From NCBI GenBank assembly GCA_030263455.1, contig SZOZ01000003.1:1-64000 (forward strand): 64,000 nucleotides of DNA, read 5' to 3'. The position numbers and the translations under genes were made by a program. A model generated the notes under the pieces. That model was not told the origin of the DNA and did not search any database. It saw only the letters and a list, made by a program, of their open reading frames with translations. The stretch comes from Synechococcales cyanobacterium CNB. Its GTDB lineage: Bacteria > Planctomycetota > Phycisphaerae > Phycisphaerales > UBA1924. Of this stretch, positions 7,761 to 17,900 are shown piece after piece (position 1 is the first letter of the stretch; each line of letters opens with the position of its first letter).

Positions 7761-9352
7761 GGACGCCTGCCCGCCGGGGGACGGTGGTGTTCGCGGTGCT
7801 CGTGGTCATCACGCTGGGCGCGTTGGCGGCGGCGACGGTGCTGGTGAGCGCGGACGCCTCGATCGCGGAGGCGGAAGTGACGGTCACGCGAGCGCAGTCG
7901 CGTGCGCTGGCGTGGTCGGGCGTGCAGGTGGTGATGGCGGAGTTGGCGTCGCAGCGGGAGGCGTTGCTGGACGGGCGTTTGCCGCGGATCACGGAGGAGT
8001 GGGAGTTGTTCACGGATGAGGCGGGGCGTCGGTGGATGGTCCGGCTGATCGACCTGGGCGGGCCCGGGGGCGTGCCGATCGTGAGCGAGAGCGGGAAACT
8101 GGACCTGAACACGGCAACGGAGGCGATGCTCGCGCTGCTGCCGGGCGTGGGCGACTCGCTTGCGAAGCGGATCGTTGAGGCGAGGGCGGAGCGGCCGCTG
8201 ACGAGCGTGGACGAGTTGCTTTCGATCGAAGGGTTCACGCCGGAGATGGTGTATGGCGAGGAGGTTGGCGGGGTGGCGGAATCGCCGGCGGTTGAGGGGG
8301 CGTCGCTGCCGCTCGCGGATGTGGTGACGGTGTACTCGTTTGACCCGAACGTGCAGAGCGGGGCGGGTGACGATCCGCAGCGGCACCGGGGGCGCAAGCG
8401 TGTGAACCTGAACCAGGCATGGTCGGACAGCCTGCGCAGCGCGCTGGTTGACCGTTTCGGCGAGGGCGTTGCGCAGGGCGTCGAACAGATCATGAAGAAC
8501 GGGACGGAGTTCAAGACGGAGGCGGACTTCGTGCGGGTGATGCGGTTCTTCCAGGTTCCACCCGCGGACTGGGTGGAGGCGCTGGACGCGCTGTGTACGA
8601 GCGACGACGACTATCTGCTCGGCCGCGTTGACCTGGGCACCGCGCCGGCCGAGGCGCTGGCGTGCGTGCCGGGGGTCGATGCGGCCGCGGCGGAGGCGAT
8701 CGTGGCGGCGCGGGAGCGTCTGGACGAGACGCTGCGCAAGAGCGTGGCTTGGCCTGCCGCGGAGGGGATCGTGTCGGAGGAGCAGTTCCAGGAGGCGGTG
8801 CCCTGGCTGACGACGCGGGCGATGCAATGGCGTGTGCGGCTGGAGGCAGGGGTCGCGCCGGCGGAATCGGTGGTCGGTGTCGGTGAGGCGCCGGCGCTGT
8901 CACAGCGGATGGTGCTGGAGGCGGTGATCGATGTGTCGTCGCAGCGGCCGCGGGTTGCGTATCTGCGGGACGTGACGCTGTTGCCGCTGGCGAGACGGCT
9001 GTATGCAGGGCGTGTTGCGGAGGTGGAGGAGGAGGCGTGGTTGCCTGGTGAGGGAGTGGCCGAGGAGGGCGCGGTCGACCCTACCGCAGCGTCGGGTCTG
9101 CCGCCGCTGGAGTGGGAGAGGTGGGCGACGAACGAGCCGACGCGGCTTTCGCCGAGTTCGGCGTCGAGTGTGGGGGCATCCACCGAACCGATTGGCGCCG
9201 CGGGAGTTGATGGGTTCGGGTACGATGGCGGGCGCGGCGCGGAGTTGCCGTCCGGTGGAGAGCCGGGCGTGTCGGGAGTTGATGCCGCACCTTCGGCCGG
9301 CGGTGATCCCCGCATCGGCCGGTGGACGCCACGGAGGGCGCGAAGCCGATGA
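7757..9352 (+). CDS. gspK: Pseudopilus tip protein GspK-like with helix-hairpin-helix
   Basis: GspK caps the GspI-J-K tip complex. The short leader RTPARRG is followed by a hydrophobic helix VVFAVLVVITLGALAAATVL. As in other GspK proteins, the Glu at +5 is absent. The helix-hairpin-helix/SAM-like insert is clear: LDLNTATEAMLALLPGVGD and AKRIVEARAERP near residues 118-150, with a second copy-like segment around residues 290-320 (ACVPGVDAAAAEAIVAARER). The 531 residues exceed the usual 320-350 because of a long Glu/Ala/Gly-rich C-terminal extension. Start ATG 7757 overlaps the gspJ stop. The gene ends ATGA into gspL. Confidence 0.88.
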   Translation: MRTPARRGTVVFAVLVVITLGALAAATVLVSADASIAEAEVTVTRAQSRALAWSGVQVVMAELASQREALLDGRLPRITEEWELFTDEAGRRWMVRLIDLGGPGGVPIVSESGKLDLNTATEAMLALLPGVGDSLAKRIVEARAERPLTSVDELLSIEGFTPEMVYGEEVGGVAESPAVEGASLPLADVVTVYSFDPNVQSGAGDDPQRHRGRKRVNLNQAWSDSLRSALVDRFGEGVAQGVEQIMKNGTEFKTEADFVRVMRFFQVPPADWVEALDALCTSDDDYLLGRVDLGTAPAEALACVPGVDAAAAEAIVAARERLDETLRKSVAWPAAEGIVSEEQFQEAVPWLTTRAMQWRVRLEAGVAPAESVVGVGEAPALSQRMVLEAVIDVSSQRPRVAYLRDVTLLPLARRLYAGRVAEVEEEAWLPGEGVAEEGAVDPTAASGLPPLEWERWATNEPTRLSPSSASSVGASTEPIGAAGVDGFGYDGGRGAELPSGGEPGVSGVDAAPSAGGDPRIGRWTPRRARSR

Positions 9353-10881
9353 ACACGCGGCGCAGATCATCGGTGGTGCTCTCGCTGGACCGCGACGGCG
9401 TGGTGGCGGTGTGGGGCGAGGTCTCGGGCGGGCGTGTCGGTGTCAAGGCGTGGGTGAACGCGCGCCTGCCCGAGGAGGTTGACTCGTCGGACGCGTCGGC
9501 GGTGGGTGGTTGGCTTCGGCAGACGCTGCGGGACGCGGGGATCACGGCGCGGGCGGCGGTGTTCGCGGTGCCTCGGGCGAACGTGGTGCTGAAGCGGTTG
9601 ACGCTGCCGAGGCCCGAGGACGGGGAAGAGGCGGACCTGGCGGGGATGGTCGCGCTGCAGATGTCTCGGCAGTTGACGATGCCGATGCAGGGGGCGGTGA
9701 TTGATTTCCTGCCGATCGACCTGCCGGAGGGGACGGAGACGACGGTGCTTGCGGGTGCATTGCCGGGCGACCAGGTGACGTGGTGCCGGTCGGTGGCGAA
9801 GGCGGCGGGCCTGCGTGTGAAGGGGATTCATCTTCGGGGCGAGGGGGCGGCCGCGCTGCTGGCGGAGCTGTCGCACCGGCAGGACGGGGCGTTGATCGGG
9901 GTTGCGATCGCGGGGGACGCGGTTGAACTGGTGGTGATCGAGGAAGGTCGGCTGGTGTCGTCGCGCGGGGTGGACGTGCCGGCGGGGGACGACCCTGCTT
10001 TCGCGCAGCGGCTCGCCGTGGAGGCGAAGCGGACGTGGATGAGTTACCGGGGGACGCGTGATTCGGCGGAGGTCGAGTGCGTGGCGGTGCTGGGGTCCGG
10101 GGCGCGGGTGGAGGCGGTGGGTGCGGCGTGCGGGCGCGAGCTGGAGCTGCCGTGGTCGCGGGTGGGGCTGCCGGGGATGGTGGATCTGCCGGAGGAGTTG
10201 CGACGAGCGGAGGCGGTGCTGCCGCTGGTGCCGCTGATCGGGCTGTTCGTGGGGCAGTTGGCGTCGCGTGAGTGGCTGGACTTCGCGAACCCGAGGCGAG
10301 CGCCGGATCGGGCGGCGCGGGTTCGGCAGGCCGCGTTGCTGGGCGTGTTCGGGGCGATCGTGGTCGGGGGGGGGGCGTACGTGTGGGGTTTGAACCGGCT
10401 TGCCGCGCTGGACGGGCGGATCGCGGCGGAGAAGGCGCGGAACGAGAAACTGGTTGAGCGGTACTCGCAGCACGTTCGGCAGAAGGCGCGGCTGGAGCAC
10501 CTGGAGCGTTGGTCGGGGCTTGGCGTGGACTGGCTGGCGCACCTGGAGTGGATCGGTGACCAGGCGCCGGCGGACGGGAGCGCGCTGGTGGACCAGATCG
10601 ACGGGTCGCTGGAGGCGAGCGTGGCGTTCGCGTCGCGGGAGCGGCAGTACACGACTGGGAAATGGTCGCAGCAGCAGGAGTCGCGGTTCCGGGTGCGGGG
10701 GCAGTCTCAGCAGCGAACGGCGGCGGACGAGCTGCGCGGGCGGTTGGTGGCGGACCGGGTGTACCGGGTGGACACGACGGGTCCGGACGTGCCGAACCGG
10801 TTCGATTTCACGCTGGTGACGGGGCAGAAGCGGCCAGATCGGCCCGCGAACGGGGCTCCGGACGTCGGGGGTGGCGGATGA
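9349..10881 (+). CDS. gspL: GspL-like inner-membrane platform protein (PilM plus PilN architecture)
   Basis: The N-terminal ~330 residues form an actin-like PilM/GspL cytoplasmic domain (SSVVLSLDRDGVVAVWGE, VFAVPRANVVLKRLTLP, ALIGVAIAGDAVELVVI). A single membrane helix follows (ALLGVFGAIVVGGGAYVWGL, about residues 327-347), then a coiled-coil and a PilN-like periplasmic domain. In T2SS, GspL recruits the GspE ATPase to the membrane. The 510 residues are longer than the usual ~400. A G10 tract (10366-10375) encodes the Gly-Gly-Gly in the membrane helix. ATG 9349 overlaps the gspK stop, and the end overlaps the next gene by 4 bp. Confidence 0.85.
   Translation: MNTRRRSSVVLSLDRDGVVAVWGEVSGGRVGVKAWVNARLPEEVDSSDASAVGGWLRQTLRDAGITARAAVFAVPRANVVLKRLTLPRPEDGEEADLAGMVALQMSRQLTMPMQGAVIDFLPIDLPEGTETTVLAGALPGDQVTWCRSVAKAAGLRVKGIHLRGEGAAALLAELSHRQDGALIGVAIAGDAVELVVIEEGRLVSSRGVDVPAGDDPAFAQRLAVEAKRTWMSYRGTRDSAEVECVAVLGSGARVEAVGAACGRELELPWSRVGLPGMVDLPEELRRAEAVLPLVPLIGLFVGQLASREWLDFANPRRAPDRAARVRQAALLGVFGAIVVGGGAYVWGLNRLAALDGRIAAEKARNEKLVERYSQHVRQKARLEHLERWSGLGVDWLAHLEWIGDQAPADGSALVDQIDGSLEASVAFASRERQYTTGKWSQQQESRFRVRGQSQQRTAADELRGRLVADRVYRVDTTGPDVPNRFDFTLVTGQKRPDRPANGAPDVGGGG
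10366..10375 (+). repeat. G10 homopolymer tract inside gspL
   Basis: Ten consecutive G bases encode part of the GspL membrane helix. A one-base slip would frameshift the protein and truncate the platform. Similar tracts lie in gspF, gspI and gspD. Confidence 0.9.
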
Positions 10882-11861
10882 GGTCACGGGGGCGTCTCAT
10901 CGCGGGGGTGATCGGCGTGGGTGTCGCGGGCTGGATCGGTTACGCCGCGTACGGGCGGTTCTACGCGAAGCCGGCGGCGGAGCGGCTGGCGAGGCTGGAA
11001 TCGTTCGAGAGATCGTCGCGGTGGCTCGAGGAGCAGATGGAGGATGAGTTCCGCGTGCGTGAGCGTCTTGCGGAGTATGCGGCGAGGACGCTCGGAGCTT
11101 CGGCGGAGGTCGTGGAGCACCGTTTCCGCACGGGTTTGAGCGCGATCGCGGCGTCGGCGGGGCTGCGCGACGTGGTGGTGACGCAGAATCGGCCGACGCC
11201 GGAGGGGAACCCTGCGGCGCGGGAGCGAGTGCGTGACTTCACGCGGGAGCAGTTGAGAGTCGCGGACTTCTACACGGTCGCGGGCGAGTTGCGCGGGAAG
11301 GGGACGCTGGAGCAGGCGACGCGGGCGATCGCGTTGGCGCAGGCGCAGCCGTGGGTGGCTCGGGTGACGTCGCTTTCGCTGCGTCCTGAGTCGGAGGATC
11401 GGCAGCAGTTTGAGTTGCGGTTGTCGGTGCAGGCGTTGGTGCTGCCGGACGTGGCGAAGGACTCGGAGACGACGCCGCCGGTGATCGTGGAGCCCGCGGA
11501 GGAAGCGGAGCGTTTTGCTGCGTCGGTGGCGTCGCGGAATGCGTTTGCGCCGCCGAAGCCGGAGCCGGCGCCGCGACAGCCGAGGCCTGAGCAGAGGGAG
11601 GCGGATCGTCCGCCGCCGCCTCCGCCACCCCCTCCGTATGACCTGTGGCGTCTGAACGCGGTGGTGTCGGCGGGCGGCGAGGTTGAGGCGTGGCTGGTCA
11701 ACATTAAGAGCGGTGAGTGGCGGTCGCTGCGACCTGGGGAGGGGGTGCTGGACGCGGTGCTGGTGGAGGCGGGGGGTGAGAAGGCGGTTTTCAGGATCGG
11801 GGAGCGGGCGTTCCAAGTTCTGTTGAATGAGACACTTGCGCAAAGGCAGCCGGTGCCGTGA
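10878..11861 (+). CDS. gspM: GspM/PilO-like protein fused to a PilP/GspC-like C-terminal domain
   Basis: The protein has 327 residues. A single N-terminal membrane helix (LIAGVIGVGVAGWIGYAAYG) is followed by a coiled-coil and a ferredoxin-like PilO/GspM region up to about residue 200. A long proline-rich linker follows (nine prolines in a row near residue 250) and then a C-terminal beta domain, YDLWRLNAVVSAGGEVEAWL to FRIGERAFQVLL. This last domain resembles the homology region of GspC and PilP, which contacts the N-terminal domains of the secretin. No separate gspC is seen, so the fusion may link the platform to the giant secretin encoded next. ATG 10878 overlaps gspL. The GspM assignment rests mainly on position and topology. 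Confidence 0.75.
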   Translation: MRSRGRLIAGVIGVGVAGWIGYAAYGRFYAKPAAERLARLESFERSSRWLEEQMEDEFRVRERLAEYAARTLGASAEVVEHRFRTGLSAIAASAGLRDVVVTQNRPTPEGNPAARERVRDFTREQLRVADFYTVAGELRGKGTLEQATRAIALAQAQPWVARVTSLSLRPESEDRQQFELRLSVQALVLPDVAKDSETTPPVIVEPAEEAERFAASVASRNAFAPPKPEPAPRQPRPEQREADRPPPPPPPPPYDLWRLNAVVSAGGEVEAWLVNIKSGEWRSLRPGEGVLDAVLVEAGGEKAVFRIGERAFQVLLNETLAQRQPVP

Positions 11862-11933
11862 GGCGGCTGTCGGTGGTATCGGTATAGTGGCTACTAGCCG
11901 AGGCGGCCGCCGGAGGGCGGCGTTCGTTGGCAG

Positions 11934-11939
11934 AAGGAG
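11934..11939 (+). promoter_or_regulatory. Ribosome binding site fixing the gspD start
   Basis: AAGGAG lies 7 nt before ATG 11947. It supports this start over in-frame upstream codons back to 11827. A TATAGT hexamer at 11883-11888 could be an internal promoter but has no good -35. Confidence 0.6.
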
Positions 11940-11946
11940 CGAGTCC

Positions 11947-14900
11947 ATGGCCCGGCAGGCACAGAGACGGTTGATGGTGGCGGCATCCCTCTTTGCGGCG
12001 GCGGGGGGGGCGTGCTCGGTGTTCGCGCAGGAAGCGGTAGCGCCGGAGGGGATCGTCGCGCCTGAGGCGCCGGCGCCACCGGCGTCGGAACCGGCCCCCG
12101 CGGCCGCCGTCGAGCATCCGGAGGAGCGGCGCGCGCAGCCGGAGGATCGTCGTGTGGGGTTCGTGTTCAAGGACACGCCGTTCGACCAGGTGCTGGACTA
12201 TTTCGCGCGGACGACGGGCCTTCCGATCGTGCGTGAGGCGCCGGTGCCCGCGGGTGCGATGACGTGGGTCGGGGGGCAGACGGAGTACTCGTTCGCGGAA
12301 GCGCTGAGCATCCTGAACCTGAACCTTCGGATGCACGGGGTGATGCTTCGGCGTGAGCAGAACTATCTGTATCTCTCGACGCTAGCGGACGCCGTGAAGA
12401 GGCCGAGCGAGGTTTTCGACGCTTCGCTGATCCCGCCCGGCGTGACGCCGGACCAGATTCTGACGGTGATGATCCCTCTGCAGAACTCGCGGGCGAACGT
12501 GGTTGCGGAGCAGATCAAGCCCTTGCTCGCGCCGTTCGGTGCGGTGACGGCGGTCGAGGCTCAGAACATGCTGATCCTCGTGGAGACGGCGGCGCAGTGC
12601 GTTCGTCTGCGGGACGTGATCGCGTTGATCGACGCGCAGAGGCCGGTGGACTCGGCGTTCGAGCTTTTCCGGCTTCGGCACGCGAACGCGGAGCAGGCGG
12701 TGACCGCGCTGAAGGGGCTGGTGGGTCAGCGTGTGGTGAAGCAGATCATCAACCCGCAGGACGGGAAGGTGCGGACGCTGGAGGAGATCGACATCGCGGG
12801 GCTGAGCCTGGAGTCGGACAAGCGGACGAACTCGGTGATCGCGGTGGGTCCTGAGGCTCGGCTTCAGACGGTGCGGGAGCTCATCACGATCATCGACGTG
12901 CCCGGGGACGGCGTGACTGGCGATCGGCAGATGATGACGTTCGCGCTGGAGACGATCACGCCGGACGAGGCGGCGCAGCGGCTCAACGCGCTGTACGCGG
13001 CGGTGCCGCAGGAGTCGAAGCCGGTGGTTGTGCCGCTCGGCACGGTGAACAAGGTGAGCGTGGTGGCGTCGCAGTCGTTGCTGGCGCAGGCGAGCGCGCT
13101 GATCGGTGAGATCGACCCGGCGGCGGAGACGGGGCATGCTCGCCGGCCGGCTGCGGAGAGCGTGGGGCGGGTGGTGGCGTTGAAGCACGTGGAGCCTGCG
13201 CGGGTGGAGCAGATTCTGTCGCGGATGCTGACACCGCGGCAGCAGTCGGCGGTGCGATTCACGGCGACGCCGGACGGTCGCGGCTTGCTGGTGGCGGGTC
13301 CGCCCGCGGAGGTGGCGGCGCTGGAGGGCCTGATCGCGGGCCTGGACGTGCGTTCGGGGGCGGACGTGGAGGTGCGGGTGGTTCGGATCGCGACGGGCGA
13401 CCCCGCGGCGATGCTGGCGCGTGCGCAGGAACTGGACGCTGCGACGGGCGAGGCGGAGCGTGACCCGGTGCGTGCGACGCTGGACGGGGCGAGCCGGAGC
13501 GTGACGCTGATCGGGACGCGGGCGGGTCTGGCGCGGTTGGAGCAGTTGCTGCGGACGGCGGAGTCCGGGGTGGTGGTGGACGTTGAGAGCCGGGCGTATG
13601 CGCTGAAGACGGCGGTGCCGTCGCAGCTGGGTCCGCGGCTGGAGCGGTTGGCTCGTCCGATGCTGACGCCGGACGACGGGTCGGCGTACCACGAGCCGAC
13701 GTTCGAGCCGCTGGACGAGCTGGACACGCTGATCGTGCGTGCGCTGCCCGGGCAGCACGGTGTGCTGGAGCGGTTGATCGCGCAGCTGGACGCGGAGGAG
13801 CCGGGCCGGCGTGAGTTCCGGGTGGTTCCTGCGGGCGCGGGCGATCCCGCGAAGGTTCGGGCGCGTGTGGAGGAGTTGCTGACGCGTCTGAACGAGGGGC
13901 TGCCGCGTGAGCAGCAGGGGCGGGTGGAGATCGAGATCGACGCGGTGTCGGGGAACCTGCTGGTGATGGGGGATCCGGCGGGGATGCAGCAGTTTTCGAG
14001 CGTGATCGGGCAGGTGCAGCAGTTGGTCTCGCCGGTGCGTGAGGTCCGGATGATCGAGTTGAAGCTGGCGAGCGTGCACGAGGTGATCTCGTTTCTGAAC
14101 GAGATGGCGGCGGCGAGTGAGTCTCTGATCATCCAGGGCGGTCCGAGGCCGGTGTTCGAGCCGATCGAGTCGACGAACTCGCTGCTGGTTGCTGCGCAGC
14201 CGTCGCAGTTGGCGGTGATCGAGCAGTTGGTTCGGAGCGTGGACGCGCGTCAGGCCGGGGAGAGGCCTCCGCTGCGGATTCTGAGGCTGCGGAGCACGGA
14301 CGCGGGGAACCTGGCGCAGGTGCTGCAGTCGTCGTTCGACCAGCGGACGCCGGAAGAGCGATCGAAGCAGCCTGTGAACGTGCGGGCGGACGACCCGACG
14401 AACACGCTGATCGTGTCGGCGCACCCTGACCTGCTGCCGGAGATCGAGGCGATCGTGGAGCAGTTGAATGAGACGCAGGCGCTGGACGCCGAGGGCCGGG
14501 AGATTCGCATCTTCCCGCTGGCGTGGGCGCGAGCGGAGGAGTTGGCGCAGACGATCGACCAGATGTATCCGGAGCCGCCGATGCCGATCGATCCTCGGAC
14601 TCGGCTGCCTCGTCCGGACCTGCGGCTTCCGAAGGAGATCACGGTGCGTGCGGACCGGGCGACGAACTCGCTGATCGTGGACGCTCCTGGGAAGCGTCTG
14701 GCGGGTTTCGAGCAGATCGTGCGTTCGCTGGACCAGCAGCACCGTGGCGACGACGCGGAGGTGCGGACGTACCGGCTGGAGCGGGCGGACCTGGACGCGG
14801 TGGCGAGGACGCTGCGTGAGCTCTCGTCGAGCGGTGCGTTTCGGGTTGGGAGCCGGACGCCGGTGACGGTGAGCACGGAGCCGGCGACGCGGTCGCTGGT

Positions 14901-17900
14901 GGTGAGCGGGCCGTCGGCGGTGTTCGCGGACGTGGAGCGTGTGCTGCAGGAGATCGGGCAGGCGCCGGACCGTCCGGCGACGACGCTGAAGATGTACGCG
15001 CTCAAGCACGCGCGGGCGGAGCGGTTGCAGCCGCTGCTGCGGGACCTGCTGGCGACGCGGTTGCGTGACGAGGAGGAGCGTGCGGGGCGTTCTCCGGCGG
15101 CTGCGGAGGCGTTGCTGAACGTGTCGTCGCACGCGGGTTCGAACACGCTGATCATCTCCGCGCCGGAGGCGATCCAGCAGGTCGCGGAGGAGCTGGTGCG
15201 TGCGCTGGACACGGAGGCGGCGGCGTCCGGTCGGCGAGTGATCCGGGTGACGCCGCTGTCGTACGCGGACGCCTCGGCGGTGGCGCAGACGCTGACGGCG
15301 ACGATCCCGAGCATGGAGCTGCCCGGCGGTGGCGACGTGCGGGTGATCGCGGCGACCGGCTCGAACGCGCTGATCCTGTCGGGGTCGGAGGCGGACCTGC
15401 GGAAGGTGGAGGAACTGGTTGCGCCGCTGGACGTTCGGCCGGTGGACCCGGAGACGATGGGAGTCGAGACGTTCGCGCTTGAACACGCGGACGCGACGCA
15501 GATCGCGCAGACGGTGGAGCGGCTGCTGATGCAGCAGCAGGAGACGGACCCCCGGATTCTGACGCTGCAGTTGCGTTATGCGCGGACGCCGGAGTTGTTC
15601 CGTCGTCCGACGATCCGTGTGGAGGCGGAGCAGCGAACAAACTCGCTGATCGTGTCCGCGCCCGCGGAGACGCTGGACCTGGCGCGGACGATCATCCGGC
15701 GCTTGGATGAGCCGGTGGAGGCGACGGGGCGCGTGGTGGAGACGTTCACGCCGGCGCGGGCCGCGCCGGGTGAACTGGCGCAGACGGTGGCGCGGATCGT
15801 GAACCAGACGGTGCCGCAGGGCCGGCGTGCGATGGAACTGACGCCCGACGCTCGCTCGGGGAGCATCGTCGCGGTAGGAACGCAGGAGCAGGTGGCCGAG
15901 GCGGTGCGGCTGATGTCGGAGTTCGACGGCCGGGTGCCGGGTGTGCCGCAGACGGAGCTGGCGGTGGTGGAGTTGCGTCACGCGGACGCGCGTGCGGTTG
16001 CCGGGACGGTGGAGTCGCTGGTCTCGGATCGGGCGCGGTGGCCTGCGGAGTTGGTGCGGGCGGAGCGAGCGGGGGTGTCGGTGGCGTCGCCGCGGGTGAA
16101 CGCGGACGCGCAGACGAACCGCCTGGTGATCAGCGCGCCGAGCGTGCTGGTGCCGATGGCGCGTCAGCTGGTGGAGACGCTGGACCAGCCTGCGGCTTCG
16201 CGGTCGGTGCAGGTGGCGGTGTTCCGGTTCGAGCGTGGGCAGGCGGCGAGCGCGGCGGAGGCGTTGCGGGCCGCGCTGACGGCGCAGGCACGGCCGGGTG
16301 AGCCGACGCCGACGGTGACGCCGGAACCCGCGAGCAACTCGGTGATCGTGGCGGCGTCTGCGGAACGGCTTGCGCAGGCGGGGGAACTGGTGCGAGAGAT
16401 GGACGCGACGGTGGAGCCTGACCGCGTGTCGGTGCGGACGGTGTTCCTGCGGCACGCGCGGGCGGAGACGGTGGCGCCGATCGTCGAGCAGGTGCTGGTG
16501 CGTGAGTCCGCGATCGACATGGTGCCGGAGTGGCAGCGGTGGCAGTTCCTGCTGCGCGGGCCTGGCGAGGAACGGACGGCGAAGGTGCGCGTGGCGGCGG
16601 AGCGGCGGCTGAACGCGGTGGTGGTGAGCGCACCGCCTGCGACGCTGGAGCTTGCGGAGCAGGTGATCGCGCAGCTGGACGCGCCGCCGGAAGGCGGGCC
16701 GGGGGGCGAGCGTCTGGTGCGGGTGATCCCGCTGGTGAACGCGGACGCGACGACGCTGGCGCAGAACCTCGAGGCGGTGTTCGCGGACGAGGCGGACGGG
16801 AGGCAGCCGCCGACGATCCGGGTGGACGCGGGCGGGAACGCGCTGATCGTGCGGGCGACGGCGGCGCAGATGCAGACGGTGGACCGGCTGGCGCGCGAAC
16901 TGGACGCGGCGACACTGACGACGAGCCGGCAGATGCGGATGATCCCGATCGACCGCTCTCGGGCGGACGCGCAGCTGATGGCGGCGACGCTGAAGCGGCT
17001 GCTGGAGCAGCAGGGCGGCGTGAAGGTCGAGATCATCTCGACGGAGGAGCTGCTGCAGGGGGACGCGAAGCCGTCGGGGGGGGGGGAGCCGCGCAGCGAC
17101 GCGGGGTTTCGGCGTGCGCCTGCGGTGACGGGCGGGCCGGCGGGCGCGCTGGTGTGGGTCGTCGGGTCGGGGGCGATGGCGCAGCCGGAGGCGGAGGCCG
17201 AGGAGCCGACGGTGCGGATCGCGGTCGATCCGTCGTCGAACAGCCTGGTGGTGGTCGGGTCGCCGCGGCTGACGGAGCGGGTGCTGGAGCTGGCGCGGCT
17301 GATCGAGCAGCAGATGCCGGCGGAGCCGACGTCGGTGCGGATCGTGACGCTGCCTGCGTCGGCGGATGCACGGGCGATCCAGCAGCTGGTGTCGCAGACG
17401 GTGAGCAACGTCGGGAGTGTGTCGGCGGCCAACCCGGGCGGGTTCACGGGTCGCGTGGCGGTCGCGTCGGACCCGAGCGAGACCGCGCTGATCGTGTGGG
17501 CGAACGACACGGACTTTCAGACGGTTGGGCGCTTGATCGCATCGCTGGCGTCGCTGGAGGCGCAGCGGTCGCTGACGGTGAAGATTTATCCTTTGTCGAA
17601 CGTGACGGCGGCGGGAGCGGCGTCGGCGATCCAGGACTTGTTCCAGATCACGCCGCGCGGGCGGCAGGCGCAGCGGCTCCGGGGCCTGGACCTGACGGTG
17701 GTGGCGCCGGGCGAGCGGCCGGTGCGTGGGGCGGTCGATCCGTCGCTGGTGACGGTGACTCCGGACCCGGGGGGGGCGTCGGTGATCGTGGCCGCGCCGG
17801 ACGAGGCGATCGGGCTGATCGACGGGCTGATCTCGCTGCTGGACCAGAGTCCTGTGGCGGACCGGCTGGCGATCCGTCGCTATGCGCTGGAGAACGCGCG

